DNA from: Massariosphaeria phaeospora
Taxonomy: Eukaryota; Ascomycota; Dothideomycetes; Pleosporales
Direction: 5' to 3'
Length of the DNA stretch: 64,000 nt
NCBI GenBank assembly: GCA_011032825.1
Contig: JAADJZ010000001.1
Span: 2,108,001-2,172,000, forward strand
This document shows positions 46,857 to 57,016 of the stretch, piece by piece (the first letter of the stretch is position 1; each line of letters opens with the position of its first letter). Position numbers and translations under genes: made by a program. Under the pieces are notes generated by a model. That model was not told the DNA's origin. It searched no databases and was given only the letters and a program-made list of their open reading frames with translations.

Positions 46857-48157
46857 ATGTTCTTCGTAAGGGGCCGAAAGCCTGGAACAGGCCCTCTCCT
46901 TCAGTTGTCCACTGAAATCATCGAAGCGATTTCCGCCTACCTTTCGATCGACGCTCTGGAGAATCTCCGACTAGCCTGTCGAGAGCTCGAGTACAAAACC
47001 CAGCGGCATATCGGGAGAACATACTTCCAGGCGATCAAATTCATGCCCTCCAGGTATGCCCTGAAGGTGCTCGTCGCCCTTTCCAAGTCCCGTATGGCCA
47101 GATACGTCAAGACGCTGGCCCTCGGCCCGCCGTCAAATGACCTTGGGTTTGTTCGATTTCCTCCTGGTAACAACCTCTCTACGGCCAGTCAGTCTAGGAT
47201 CGAATCAAACATGTTCAATTATTCCGAGGAGAACCGCATGATGCGGACCCTGGGTGAAGATGCAGGCATGATCAACACTGCGCTGCAAAACCTGCATGGA
47301 ATCACCAAGTTGGTCTTTCTTGATCCCAGCTTCAACAGCTGCCACCCTACCCCTTCGCCCTCTGGTTCTTATGGGGAGCATTATTTGCACGAGAAGGTCG
47401 GCGCCGGTTCGGCTAAATTTGACACTTCCGCCACAGATGCTACTCAGTCAATGGCTAGACTGTTCCTTGTCACTCTTCACGCTGCCGAGTCCGCAGCCTT
47501 GCCAGTACAATGCATCACAATGAAACTGACAATGTACGCTGGAGTAAATCCTCATGTAGGATCCAAAACAAGCGGATTTGCGTCACATCCTCTGTACTTC
47601 CCGACAGCTAGGCTAGATCACGGTATTTCAGACGACGCTTGGGCCCATCTGTCTGTTCTGAGGCTCCATATCGGTCACCGAGATGACGTTTGGCAAGAGC
47701 TGCAACGTGGGCGCTTTGTTGAACGTACGATAGCCTTCCTATCTCGGGCACCCGCTCTTCATACCCTCGGTCTCACCATGATGGAGAATCACGGCTTACC
47801 AACGCAGCAGCCTTACAATCTGTCAACAATCTGGAACTCACCAACTTCGATATTGCTAGCATCGACGATTTATTCGCCATCCTCAAACCTCTTCGAGGTA
47901 CTCTACACGGACTAATACTCAAGGGCTTTGATCTACTCGATCCCCCGAGCGTATACGACCGCCCGAACCTACTCGACTCCCGGCACGTTAATACAATCCG
48001 CTGGTTTCGACATAACATGGTCAAACTGGAGGAGATCGACGTCGAGTATCTAGTACCGAATGGACACATTGCGTACAAAGGAAGCGAGATGAAGACATTT
48101 CTCGAAGAACAAATCAACGCTTGGACCCTAGCCTTTGCAGGAAGCACTGCTACTTGA
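46857..48157 (+). CDS. F-box-like protein, gene structure uncertain
   Basis: The N-terminal LLQLSTEIIEAISAYLSI...NLRLACRELEYKT matches an F-box, the Skp1-binding motif of ubiquitin ligase adaptors. The following 300 aa are leucine-rich without clear LRRs. One frame runs to about 47800 (FLSRAPALHTLGLTMM); homologous-looking sequence then continues in another frame (SVNNLELTNFDIASIDDLF ... EEQINAWTLAFAG) to a TGA at 48155-48157. Either an intron 47725-47807 (donor GTACGA, tandem acceptor GCAGCAG) joins them into 405 aa, or a 1-nt frameshift near 47780 makes this a pseudogene. The discarded 'intron' reads well as protein, so I lean slightly to the frameshift. The first in-frame ATG is taken as start; an upstream exon is possible. 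Confidence 0.6.
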
Positions 48158-48495
48158 TTCGGTACTGTTAGGGGTGCAGGGATACGTCTCACGGTTCGCT
48201 ACAATATTGACATCCCCGCCACTCTACCAGATGCAAATCCTCCCTTCCAACTTTACTCGCCTTTATCATGCCCCCTTACACATTATGTCTAAGTCTCACG
48301 TTTCCTTTTTTACACGAGTCTCATCATGATATACGTCGGATCAGCTGTACAGTAATATATTACATAGTAGCCATGGAGTATCGAGCTCTCCAAAAAGAAA
48401 TGACGGTCGAAGGAACTTGTAGCCTCAACCAGTATTATAGAGTTGATGCCCGCATCGTTTTGTCACTACTACGAAAACACCACCACCCGCCACAG

Positions 48496-49302
48496 TCAGG
48501 TAATAACCACCTCAATAGTCTTCACTATCCCTCCATCTTTCAGAGCCCCAGCATTATCTCCTACTAAACCCAGCCTAAACACACTCTGTTCTTCACTCAC
48601 CCCACTCTCCGCCTTTTCCATGTCTTCACACCACACATCCCCGCCCACCACATTGACTGCATACCCCATCGCAAAGCGTCCAACATCCTCGTCTTCCCAT
48701 CTACTCGAAGCCTTGCTCACGGCTCCTGCACGCGACACCGATCTCCCGCCGTCTGTCTCAAACAGACTTTTCAGGTTCGTGTAGCTACCGAGGCGGGGAA
48801 AGACGGGTCGGTCGGAGGCTATGAAGCTAGTGTGGCTTGCTGGTGTCTCGAGCTCGAAGTCCAGCTCCGAGTGCGTGCGTGTTGCGGGGAAGTATGCATT
48901 TCTTGGGAGCGAGAAATTGAGCGTTTGGCGGTGGTGCGTTGGGAGTGGTGAAGGGTGCATGGTTGGAGTGCATGGGGTTGAAGAGTGGTCTCTATTTGGT
49001 ATGGATGGGTTGAGAAGGGGGGAGTTTGTGGATGAGCGCGCGGGGGGCTGGTGCGACGGACAGATGGTTCGGAGGGCGGTGAGCAGGGCGTCGAAAAGCG
49101 TCCTGAGAGGTGGTAGACAGGCTGTTGTAATCCTGAGGGTAGACGTGTGAAATGCAGCGACGAGTGCGGCGAGCAGCGTGGCGATCGCGGGCAGCCATGC
49201 TTCGGTGATGCTAGCGGCGAACTCATTGAGGACTGCGAAAAGAGCGCTGAAGAGAATTTTGAGCATCGCTAGCCCAGCCGAGAAAGATTCGGAGCTTCTC
49301 AT
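48496..49302 (-). CDS. Hypothetical protein with hydrophobic N-terminus
   Basis: A single-exon 268-aa frame from an ATG. Residues of about 10-75 are hydrophobic or amphipathic (LAMLKILFSALFAVLNEFAA, ATLLAALVAAF, PLRTLFDALLTAL), followed by a Pro/Ser/Thr/His-rich stretch and an acidic, Ser-rich C-terminal half with GSYTNLKSLFETDGG. I do not recognise the family. Codon use and the long frame favour a real gene, but there is no domain to confirm it. It is convergent with the F-box-like gene, 338 bp away. Confidence 0.5.
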   Translation of the reverse strand: MRSSESFSAGLAMLKILFSALFAVLNEFAASITEAWLPAIATLLAALVAAFHTSTLRITTACLPPLRTLFDALLTALRTICPSHQPPARSSTNSPLLNPSIPNRDHSSTPCTPTMHPSPLPTHHRQTLNFSLPRNAYFPATRTHSELDFELETPASHTSFIASDRPVFPRLGSYTNLKSLFETDGGRSVSRAGAVSKASSRWEDEDVGRFAMGYAVNVVGGDVWCEDMEKAESGVSEEQSVFRLGLVGDNAGALKDGGIVKTIEVVIT

Positions 49303-50193
49303 GATGCGAGTGCGTTGCAGCGAATGCTCAGCAATACGAGATTGAGTGCGCGCGATGCGATGGCGCGGTGCATAGGGACAAAAATCATGACAAGAACAAG
49401 TATTATCAGTCGACTGATGAAATGCGAGTGTGAGATCTAGTTCTACTAACTTACTGCTTGCAGAGTTAAATCTGGAGCATGCTCGTACAAAGCGTGGAGT
49501 CTGAGACGTGCGTTAGAAGGAGCGTGGATTATGGGACGGTGGGACGGTGGTACACGTGCGCCCTGCTGCAACGTCTCATCTCCATGCCGGAGCAACGTAG
49601 TTGGCCCATCCGAAGCGGTGGTGTGCGGTCTTACAACAGTCTTACAACATCAGCGAAGCGAGTCGTTCGTATAATTTGGTTGTGGTTGTGGATGTTGCAG
49701 ATGGGTCAGGGCGCCCTCCTGACGATCCGTGGTTTTGATACCGCGCTCCCACCCCGTTGGCGTCCCACCCTGTTACCTCTACGAGCGTCTACTTGCACAT
49801 CGTCTAGTATAGTAGATACAATAGGGCTTTGTAGAGCTGAAGGTGAACTATCTACGTAGCTCTAAAAAATCCTATGTTGTGAAGAGGACTGCCTAATATC
49901 TATCTTTATTAACAATAAATTCCGCTGGAGCGGTGCACTATATAATGAATTAGCAACTCAGCTTACGCTGAACCAACAAGGCTCGTTGCAGGAGCTCGGA
50001 GACATCTAACCATCTGTCTGATGTCAGGTCGGCCTCAGCGTCGTCATCCACGACAAAGCGGGCAAGATGAACTCGTGGAGAAGGAGGGTCTGTAAAATAC
50101 GATGACGCACGAAATCGCACTCAAAAAGTAATAGTTTCCAATTTTTTTTTATCTAGGAACTGTATTGCATCGTCATAGATGCATCGCGTAGTA
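49303..50193. other. Intergenic region with repeat copy B
   Basis: Lies between the hypothetical gene and the transposon. It contains repeat copy B (49802-49925). The frame at 49479-49859 enters the repeat and is not supported as a gene. Confidence 0.5.
49802..49925. repeat. Dispersed repeat, copy B
   Basis: It starts GTCTAGTATAGTAGATACAA and ends near AACAATAAATTCCGCT. It is the closest match to copy A and shares an upstream GTTTTGATACC...CCCTGTTACC block (about 49731-49775) with copy C. Confidence 0.7.
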
Positions 50194-50195
50194 TA

Positions 50196-52288
50196 ACGTG
50201 TCCGTGCGCGTGATGCACGGATTCGCGTGATGCACGCGGAACACCAAAACACGACAAACTCTATTGTCTTCAACACGCGACAACTCCACCAATATGGACC
50301 CAATACAGGCTGCGATTGAAGAAATCGAATCGCAAGAACCAGGAGAAGATTTCTCATATACAGAAATTGCTACTAAACATAGTGTTGTGCGCTCCACCTT
50401 AAGCCGAAGACACCGAGGCCTAACACGCCCTAGAACCTCCAAGAACTTTGACCAACAGAAACTCAGCCCACAACAAGAGCAGGAGCTTGTACAGTATATC
50501 AAAGGATTATCAGAGAGACATATACCTCTTACAAGAGAGATGATACGAAATTTCGCATCAACGATAGCCCAGGAGCTAGTTAGTGAGAGCTGGGTTACGC
50601 GCTTTATCAACCGGCACAGCATTCATCTTATATCACAATGGACAGTTGGCATGGACAGCAATCGCCACAAAGCTGATTCAAGGAACAAATATCGCCTCTA
50701 TTTTCAGCTCCTACATAGCAAGATCGATCAATATCAGATAGATCCTCGTCATACGTACAATATGGATGAGAAAGGCTTTATAATTGGTATTGTGGGCAGA
50801 CCAAAGAGGATATTCAGCCGACGAATGTGGGAGAAGAAAGAGGTTAGGGCATCGCTTCAGGATAGAAGCCGCGCATGGATTACACTCCTAGCATGTATAT
50901 GCGCTGATGGAACTGCTCTGCCTCCAAGCCTTATCTATGAGGCTGCCAACAAGGGCATTCAATCAAGCTAGGTAGACGATATCCAGGCAGGAGAACACCT
51001 AGTCTTTATCACCTCATCACCCTCTGGCTGGACGAACAACGATATTGGACTTGCCTAGCTTGAGCAGGTGTTTGATCGCTGTACAAGAGAGAAGACCCGA
51101 CGATCCTATCGACTTCTGATCCTAGATGGCCACGGATCCTATATCACTATGGATTTTATCGACTACTGTGATCAGAACAAGATTCTCCTTGCTATTCTAC
51201 CTCTTCATTCGACTCATACGCTTCAGCCACTTGATGTAGCAATGTTCAAGCTTCTATCAACAGCCTACTTAGCAGAGCTATCAGAATACCTTCATAGAAG
51301 CTAGGGCCTAGCTTCTATTACTAAAGGCAACTTCTTTCTCCTATTCTAGAATGCGTGGAAGGCTTCTTTCAAGGAATCAACTATTCTTAGCTCTTTTAGA
51401 GCTACAGGCATATCACTACCTAATTCTAAGCCTATCCTTAATAGGTTCACGCAGAATGAAGAATTAGGCAATAGCTCCTTATTAGGGCTCAGCGATTATA
51501 ACTAGAGAAAGATAGATAGGCTTGTACGATTAGCAGTGAAGGATTAGAGTAGTTAAGATACACAGAAGCTTCGCCGATTGCTCCACTACCTATCTGTTCA
51601 GAATGAGCTACTTAAGCATGAGATGGATGGAATTAAGCAGGCGCTATCTACCAAAGAGAAGCGTAAAAAGAAGGGCAAAGCTCTAGATCTCTAACAGCGC
51701 CAGGAATATCATGGTGGAGCGGTCTTCTGGTTACCAAGGAAAATAAGGGAAGCACGTGTTCGTCAATCTGTTAGAGAGCAAGAGGAGAAGGAGCAGCAGC
51801 TTCAAAAAGCAGAGACAGCAGAGCTAAGGAAGGCAGCTAAGCTATACAAGGAGAAAATTGCAGAGGAGAAGCGTATAGCGCGGGAGGCAGCTAAGGTAGC
51901 TAGAGAGAGAGAGAAGGCAGAAAAGGCAGCAGAGCGAGCTCGCCAGAAAGAGGCTCGCGACGCTACAAAAGCTCTACAATCTTCTCAAAAGGGTAAGAGA
52001 AAAGCTCCGCAGCTATCTCTACAGAGCAAAAAGCGTTACAAACGTAGCGTTGATACTAGAGATGCTGCGGAGGCCTTAGAGGGCGTATCTGCTGTCCCAG
52101 CTATCCTAACGCGTCGCGGCCGCAGCGTCAAGTTTCTAGATAGATATAAGTAGCGCAAATTAATCGCGAGTATCGATATAGTACTCTGCCAAAAATTCTC
52201 ATGATAATATTGATTGTGGCTGGCTCTATTGCCTCATTGCTAGTAGAACGTTTATGGTTTTCCGCGTGCATCACGCGCACGGACACGT
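50196..52288 (+). mobile_element. Fot1/pogo-type DNA transposon (Tc1/mariner superfamily), inactivated
   Basis: A 2093-bp element flanked by TA (50194-50195 and 52289-52290). The terminal inverted repeats match perfectly for the first 24 bp, beginning ACGTGTCCGTGCGCGTGATG, and carry an internal CGCGTGATGCACG subrepeat that is doubled at the left end. One transposase gene fills the element. Intact TIRs and TSD suggest fairly recent insertion; the nonsense mutations show it is non-autonomous now, though it could be moved in trans. Confidence 0.93.
50294..52153 (+). pseudogene. Fot1/pogo transposase with eight in-frame stop codons
   Basis: From ATG 50294 to TAG 52151-52153 the frame is continuous for 619 codons with no indel, broken only by stops at 50969, 51056, 51302, 51347, 51503, 51545, 51554 and 51692, all TAG or TAA. 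The N-terminus has a psq/CENP-B-type helix-turn-helix (FSYTEIATKHSVVRSTLSRR) and an HTH_Tnp_Tc5-like second half. The DDE_1 catalytic region shows YNMDEKGF (first Asp), LLILDGHGSY (second) and LPLHSTHTLQPLDVAMFK (third). The C-terminus is a long Lys/Glu/Ala coiled coil ending in a basic tail. The stop types fit C-to-T change at CpA on either strand (CAG, CAA or TGG codons), the RIP pattern. Confidence 0.92.
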
Positions 52289-52290
52289 TA

Positions 52291-52901
52291 GTATTACCCC
52301 GCAATCGCACCCACAGGGCTTTGCCATGAATTTAGAACATCTACGCCCATTTACGCAGAGATACGAGTGAGGCAGAAGCAGAACGCTGAGAACAATATGT
52401 TCCAGGACCGTCTCGTGGTTTTCGTTTTGCTTTCCAGCTTTCGGTGTCTCGGCTTCATGTTTCGACGCCCATTCCAATCACGCTCCTGATGTCGACATCA
52501 CGACTGCGATGAAAACCTCTAGCTCTGTATACGTGTCGATCTATGTGCGACGACGATGGAAGCCGAGGGTATACGTAGTTTTGGAAGCCCGACTATGTGC
52601 CTTCTGATGGAACAGTACACCCGTTAGAAGCAGTCATCTGTTATCAGTGGCAATATCGACTCCTCGAATTTGAAATCTCTAACATGGCTATCGTGGCAAA
52701 CTCCTGCGGTTTGTGTGCGGCAGAACCAGTTGTCGATCGCCAAAAGCATGTCTATTATGCATATACAGTGTACTAAAAGAGTGTGGTACCTAAAGAGGAG
52801 AACTAAAGCAGGAAAACAGGATTCAAAACAAATTCACCAAGCCAGAATTTCGACGTAAGATCCAACCAAACCATCTACCAGGTTGCCAAAGTTCGCGGTC
52901 A
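52291..52901. other. Spacer, no gene seen
   Basis: About 610 bp between the transposon and the 3' end of the jacalin/aerolysin-like gene. No feature stands out. Confidence 0.5.
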
Positions 52902-54084
52902 CTAAGCAGTGAAAGGTGTGGCAATCGATCGCTTCTTCTCCGACCACGGCACAAATAGCGAGCTTTGTGCCTGATCTCCCTCCACCTCGGTGCACTTGGA
53001 ATAAGCGTCCGTGAAAGCGGTAGCTTGCTTTGTGCCGGGCTGCATAAACTCGAACTGAGAGTTGTCTTGAAGCGTAACTTTGACTTTTGACATGTACTCC
53101 AGGTCCAATTCGCCCGCCTCGGCGTAGCCTGTGCAGATGAGGGTATGCTTCGGCTTGACCATGACCTTGTCTTCCCATTTCACCTTCTGTTCGTGCTCCT
53201 CGGCCCATTCTTTTGTTTTCTCCTCGCCCACTTCAAAGTTTATACTCCAGGTCGACGAGACACCCATACCCATTGGTGCGGCTGAAAATCCTAGAGAATA
53301 TCCTCCACCGAAGCTCCACCTCGCCACCTGCGACGTGGACGAGGAGGCCTTCTCCATATATTCGCGGGCCCATGAGTGCTCCTGGGGCTCTGTGAGATTG
53401 TTGTAATGCCGATCCGTGTCGTACCGACGATGCTTGATAGTGCTGCCCCTGATGCGAGTCAGAAAGAGGTGCACAGTTCCCTTGGAGTCAAGCTACTTAC
53501 TTTTGAAGGTCACCAAACTGCACGTCGCCGACTTCGATCTTCTTGACCTTGCTCTTCATCATTATGAAACCAAGGGAATGGACGTTCCAGGTGGCCCAGC
53601 CATACGTTCCGAAAATCACACCACCGAACCCGCGCTGGGTAACCATGTTGTGTCCCGGATGATCCTCACCAGCCTCAAACGTCCGGCCGTTGGTCAGTAT
53701 GATCTTGATTTTGCCAAGACGATTGCCATCCTTGTTGTTGTCGTTCCACATCTCAATTCGCTCAACCGTTTCCGACAACGGGTCCCACTCGAAGGAACTG
53801 TATTTAGCATCGGCGGGGCCGCTGCCAACTAAGTAACTGGTTTCCAGGCTCGTGTACGTCAACATGTATCCTAGAAATGTATTTTCGTTCGTCCATGTCT
53901 CAATCTTTTTGACTGAATGGCCCTGTTTCCAATGGGTCTCACAGATCGGGAGGGCCCCAGTGCTGTCGTCCATTACTCCCATGGTCACGGATAGGGCGGT
54001 GGGCGCATCGTCGCAATCGCCGATGGCTGTTACCGTGGTGAAGAAGCGGGCCACGAGGCCGAGTGCGAGGGGAGTTATTCTCAT
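52902..54084 (-). CDS. Secreted protein with jacalin-like and aerolysin-like regions
   Basis: Two exons, 54084-53501 and 53448-52902 (52-bp intron GTAAGTAGC...CATCAG), give 376 aa. A signal peptide is visible at the chosen Met (MRITPLALGL...TAIG). The first half has repeated beta-strand pairs typical of a jacalin-like lectin domain (VKKIETW, VERIEMW, LGKIKIILTNG, VKKIEVGDV). The second half contains an amphipathic Ser/Thr/Gly-rich alternating stretch and long strand pairs resembling the aerolysin-type beta-pore-forming module. Similar lectin-plus-aerolysin architectures occur in fungi, plants and animals. A pore-forming or defence role is inferred only. An in-frame Met 40 codons upstream is less likely because it would hide the signal peptide. 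Confidence 0.7.
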
Positions 54085-56045
54085 GTTCAAATGAACGTCG
54101 AGGAGGAAGGGCAAATTACGAGCCGAAAGAAAGGTGGATGAGAAAATATGTAACGAGGGACGAGAAAAGATGTAACGAGGGACGAAGAACTGAAAACAAA
54201 TCAACTAAAACGAAGTGAGTGATGAATGATGGGAGATTCAAAGTGTGTCCTCTCCATCTCTTTATACCACCCAGAATGTCTCAACAAAGGTGCTCCGCCG
54301 GTCTTATTTCACCGACCGACTGTACACTTCGTTATACTCGCATCGCTATGGATTTCCATTCGCCCGTCTCCTACCTAAGACTAATTCTGTTATGCTGTTG
54401 AAGACTTCCGATTACACTGAACATGGCGCAACAGAACCGCACCCAGGTACTACTCGGTTGATAGCCCAAAGCGCTCTAGTGATTACTGCGGCATATCCCC
54501 AGACCCTCATGGCTCAGCTGAAAATGTCCGACTGAACTACAGATCCGCAACTCTAAATCAACGGAGGGCGCGCATAAATCTCTTTATCCAATCACGATGT
54601 TCGGTCGGATATACAATGGCTTCCCTTTATCGGCGTAGCGTAGCAGACTCCACGGTAACGGTGCAAAACTCCTCCGTATCCGTACGCTTTGGCCATTTTC
54701 AAGGCCTGTTCGTTGCTCAGCCAGCTTCATGTCCCTTTGGTACACTCCTCATACGAAGAGAACTTTTCGGTGCAATCTGCAGGTCCGGCAAGATGGCCTT
54801 GTTCGTGCGTGCCCTGTAGAGACTTGTTTGACGATAATTGGGGCTATACCAGCCGCTAACTGCAAAAGGTATATGGGCATTTTCCAAGAACTTCTGTGTC
54901 GGCTTTGGCGACGCCCAAGAATCATCGTATCCGGCATGTGCGATGTTGCATATTCTTGGAAAAGCTCGCTCATGCTGAACACAAGTAAGGCTCGTCGTAA
55001 TCAGCTCGCAAGAACCTTGTTTCTTTTGTTTCTAACGAAGCTGACATGTGGGAAACCCGTTGATCAAAAGCTGAGCTAACGGGTAGGTGGGGTTTACTGG
55101 TTGGTCGAATACTCTTGAGCTTCAGCATCTGATAGCCAGTGAGTGCTGGTTGGACCTAATAATAGTTTTTAGGAGATTGGAACACTCTTGAAGCGGAGTG
55201 TGCAGAAAAGCTTCTCTAAGTCGGCATCTTAGTCAGAAGCTCCACGAGCTTTCTGCACACTGAAACACTACATAACTATTTCTTCGATGAGATGTCCGAG
55301 TCTAGAGCGCAGACCTTCCAGATTTGGTTGAAGCGCATACTATCTGCCTATTACTAGATACTCCCTTACCGTTGAGGATTGCTATAAGTCTATGCTAATT
55401 AGCAATCAATTCTAATAACGAGGTATTGAGGTTCTAAGTACCGGACAAAGTGAGAGATTAAAATACAGAAACTCACCACTACGTACTGTATAACAAACAA
55501 ACAGGCAGTTTTCAACGTCTAAACTCTCAGGAATCTGCATGTGGGGACAGCTAAGTCCGCAAATTTGGAAATACTTCGGCAGGCGGGGTGGTGTACCCTG
55601 TCAACAGTTCATTGCGAGCATCCACGTAAGACAGTATCCTGCCAGACACGGGAGAACGTTGTGAGTGTAAGCGCAACGGTCTCAGGGTCTACTAGAATCT
55701 TTCATACTACCTACAAGCATTGGGAGAAATAGGAGAGTGAGTGTAGGAGGGAGGCTAGCCTCTTTTAACTAACAATGATCCCGTTGCATGGGCGGGAGTC
55801 CATTTCCTATGCTCGTTACTGTGAGTTTCCCCAAAAATATAAGCAGCAAAGAGATGGAAAGATACCGAATATCTTGAGAGAAACGATGCTGAATAAACAT
55901 GCAAGAGAAAAAGACTCAATCGTTGAGGACGAACCCAAACCAGCGACAGAAACCGCGCTAGCCCCCAACCATCCGAACAATACTCCGCCGCTAGCAAGCC
56001 TCCCCTCCAGAGCTCCCACACAATCCACAACCACCATACAACGCC
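54085..56045. other. 2-kb stretch without a supported gene
   Basis: Promoter of the jacalin/aerolysin-like gene on the left; otherwise only short frames. Sequence near 55355-55425 (CTAGATACTCCC ... GCAATCAATTCTAATAA) faintly resembles the 3' end of the dispersed repeat family and may be a fourth, more eroded copy. Confidence 0.45.
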
Positions 56046-56937
56046 ATGGCCCAGCCCTTGAAATCTGAAACCTACCCACTAAAAAACCACTCTATCTCGA
56101 GCTCCGCGGAGCACTACACCAAGGCCCGCAGATTTACCCGGTGCGCTGCCAGCAGTACAACACCAACCAGGCCTATCCCAGCGCGCCGCCTAGCCCTCCC
56201 GTCCCACCAAACGAGAACGGGACCCCACCACCTATCCACTGGCTGCAAGTCCATATTTTCCGTCCTCAACCGAACTCCGACTTCCAACACCATAATCCCA
56301 AAATCGAGCTCAGGAACGAACGCCATGCAATGAACCGCCAACGCTACGACGAACGCGTGCGCTGCGATGCAGAAACGTGGAGGGCGCGGCTGATCGGGAA
56401 ACGCATCGTGACGTCCGACCCGCACATTGCAGCGCACGTGGGCTGGAAGACATCGAATATGGCCGAGTGGGAGCCACGCGTGTACGTTTGCCAGCCGGCG
56501 CGCGACGGGTTTGAGAAAGACGTGCGGTACGTGATGCAGCCGTGTTCGCCACTATTGAAGCTGCCGGCGGAGATTCGGGCGCAGATCCTAGGCTACATTG
56601 TGCCGCCGCAGGAGCTGTGTGTAGGGTTGCGGACTGAGGAGAAGGAGCAGGGCGACAAAGTGTGGATGAACACGTCGGCGGTGGTGTTCTGTTGTAAGCA
56701 GTTGTATGCTGAGGGGAGGGCGCTGGCGGTGCAGCATCATACCTTCGACTTTGGCGCGTTTCCGAAATGGATACGGTTGGGAGCTGTGAGGAGAGATGAT
56801 GATTACGTTTGGGATCTGTGAGTACCCCGTGTGGGGAGCGGGATGGGCCAATCGAGGAGCGTGGGCTGATCAAGTACAGGCTGAACGTTATCTGCGACCC
56901 AAAGACAAATGTAGTAAAACAGGTTTATTACGGCTGA
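56046..56937 (+). pseudogene. F-box-like protein with apparent 1-nt frameshift in an A6 tract
   Basis: From ATG 56046 (CGCCATGG context) the frame reads MAQPLKSETYPLK, reaches six A (56081-56086), and then the protein-like frame is shifted: KPLYLELRGALHQGPQIYPV and onward without further break. One extra A would join them. A GTGAGT...GTACAG intron (56818-56879) replaces the apparent TGA and adds LNVICDPKTN to YYG (stop 56935-56937), for about 276 aa in all. An F-box-like motif LLKLPAEIRAQILGYIV lies at about residues 190-206, followed by CCKQLYAEGRAL, as in many fungal F-box-like proteins. It is either a true frameshifted pseudogene or a homopolymer miscall in an intact gene. Confidence 0.65.
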
Positions 56938-57016
56938 GGTTCGATCATCACGGGATACAGTAGGATACTCACAGACTGTCCCGTTCGCGCTACATCGGTG
57001 CTGCGCGGGAGAGTCC

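Noticed and set aside
50294..52153. Stop codon reassignment (TAG/TAA read as Gln)
   Set aside because: Nearby cellular genes end in TAA, TAG or TGA at family-appropriate lengths, and the in-frame stops are confined to transposons, so RIP is the simpler explanation.
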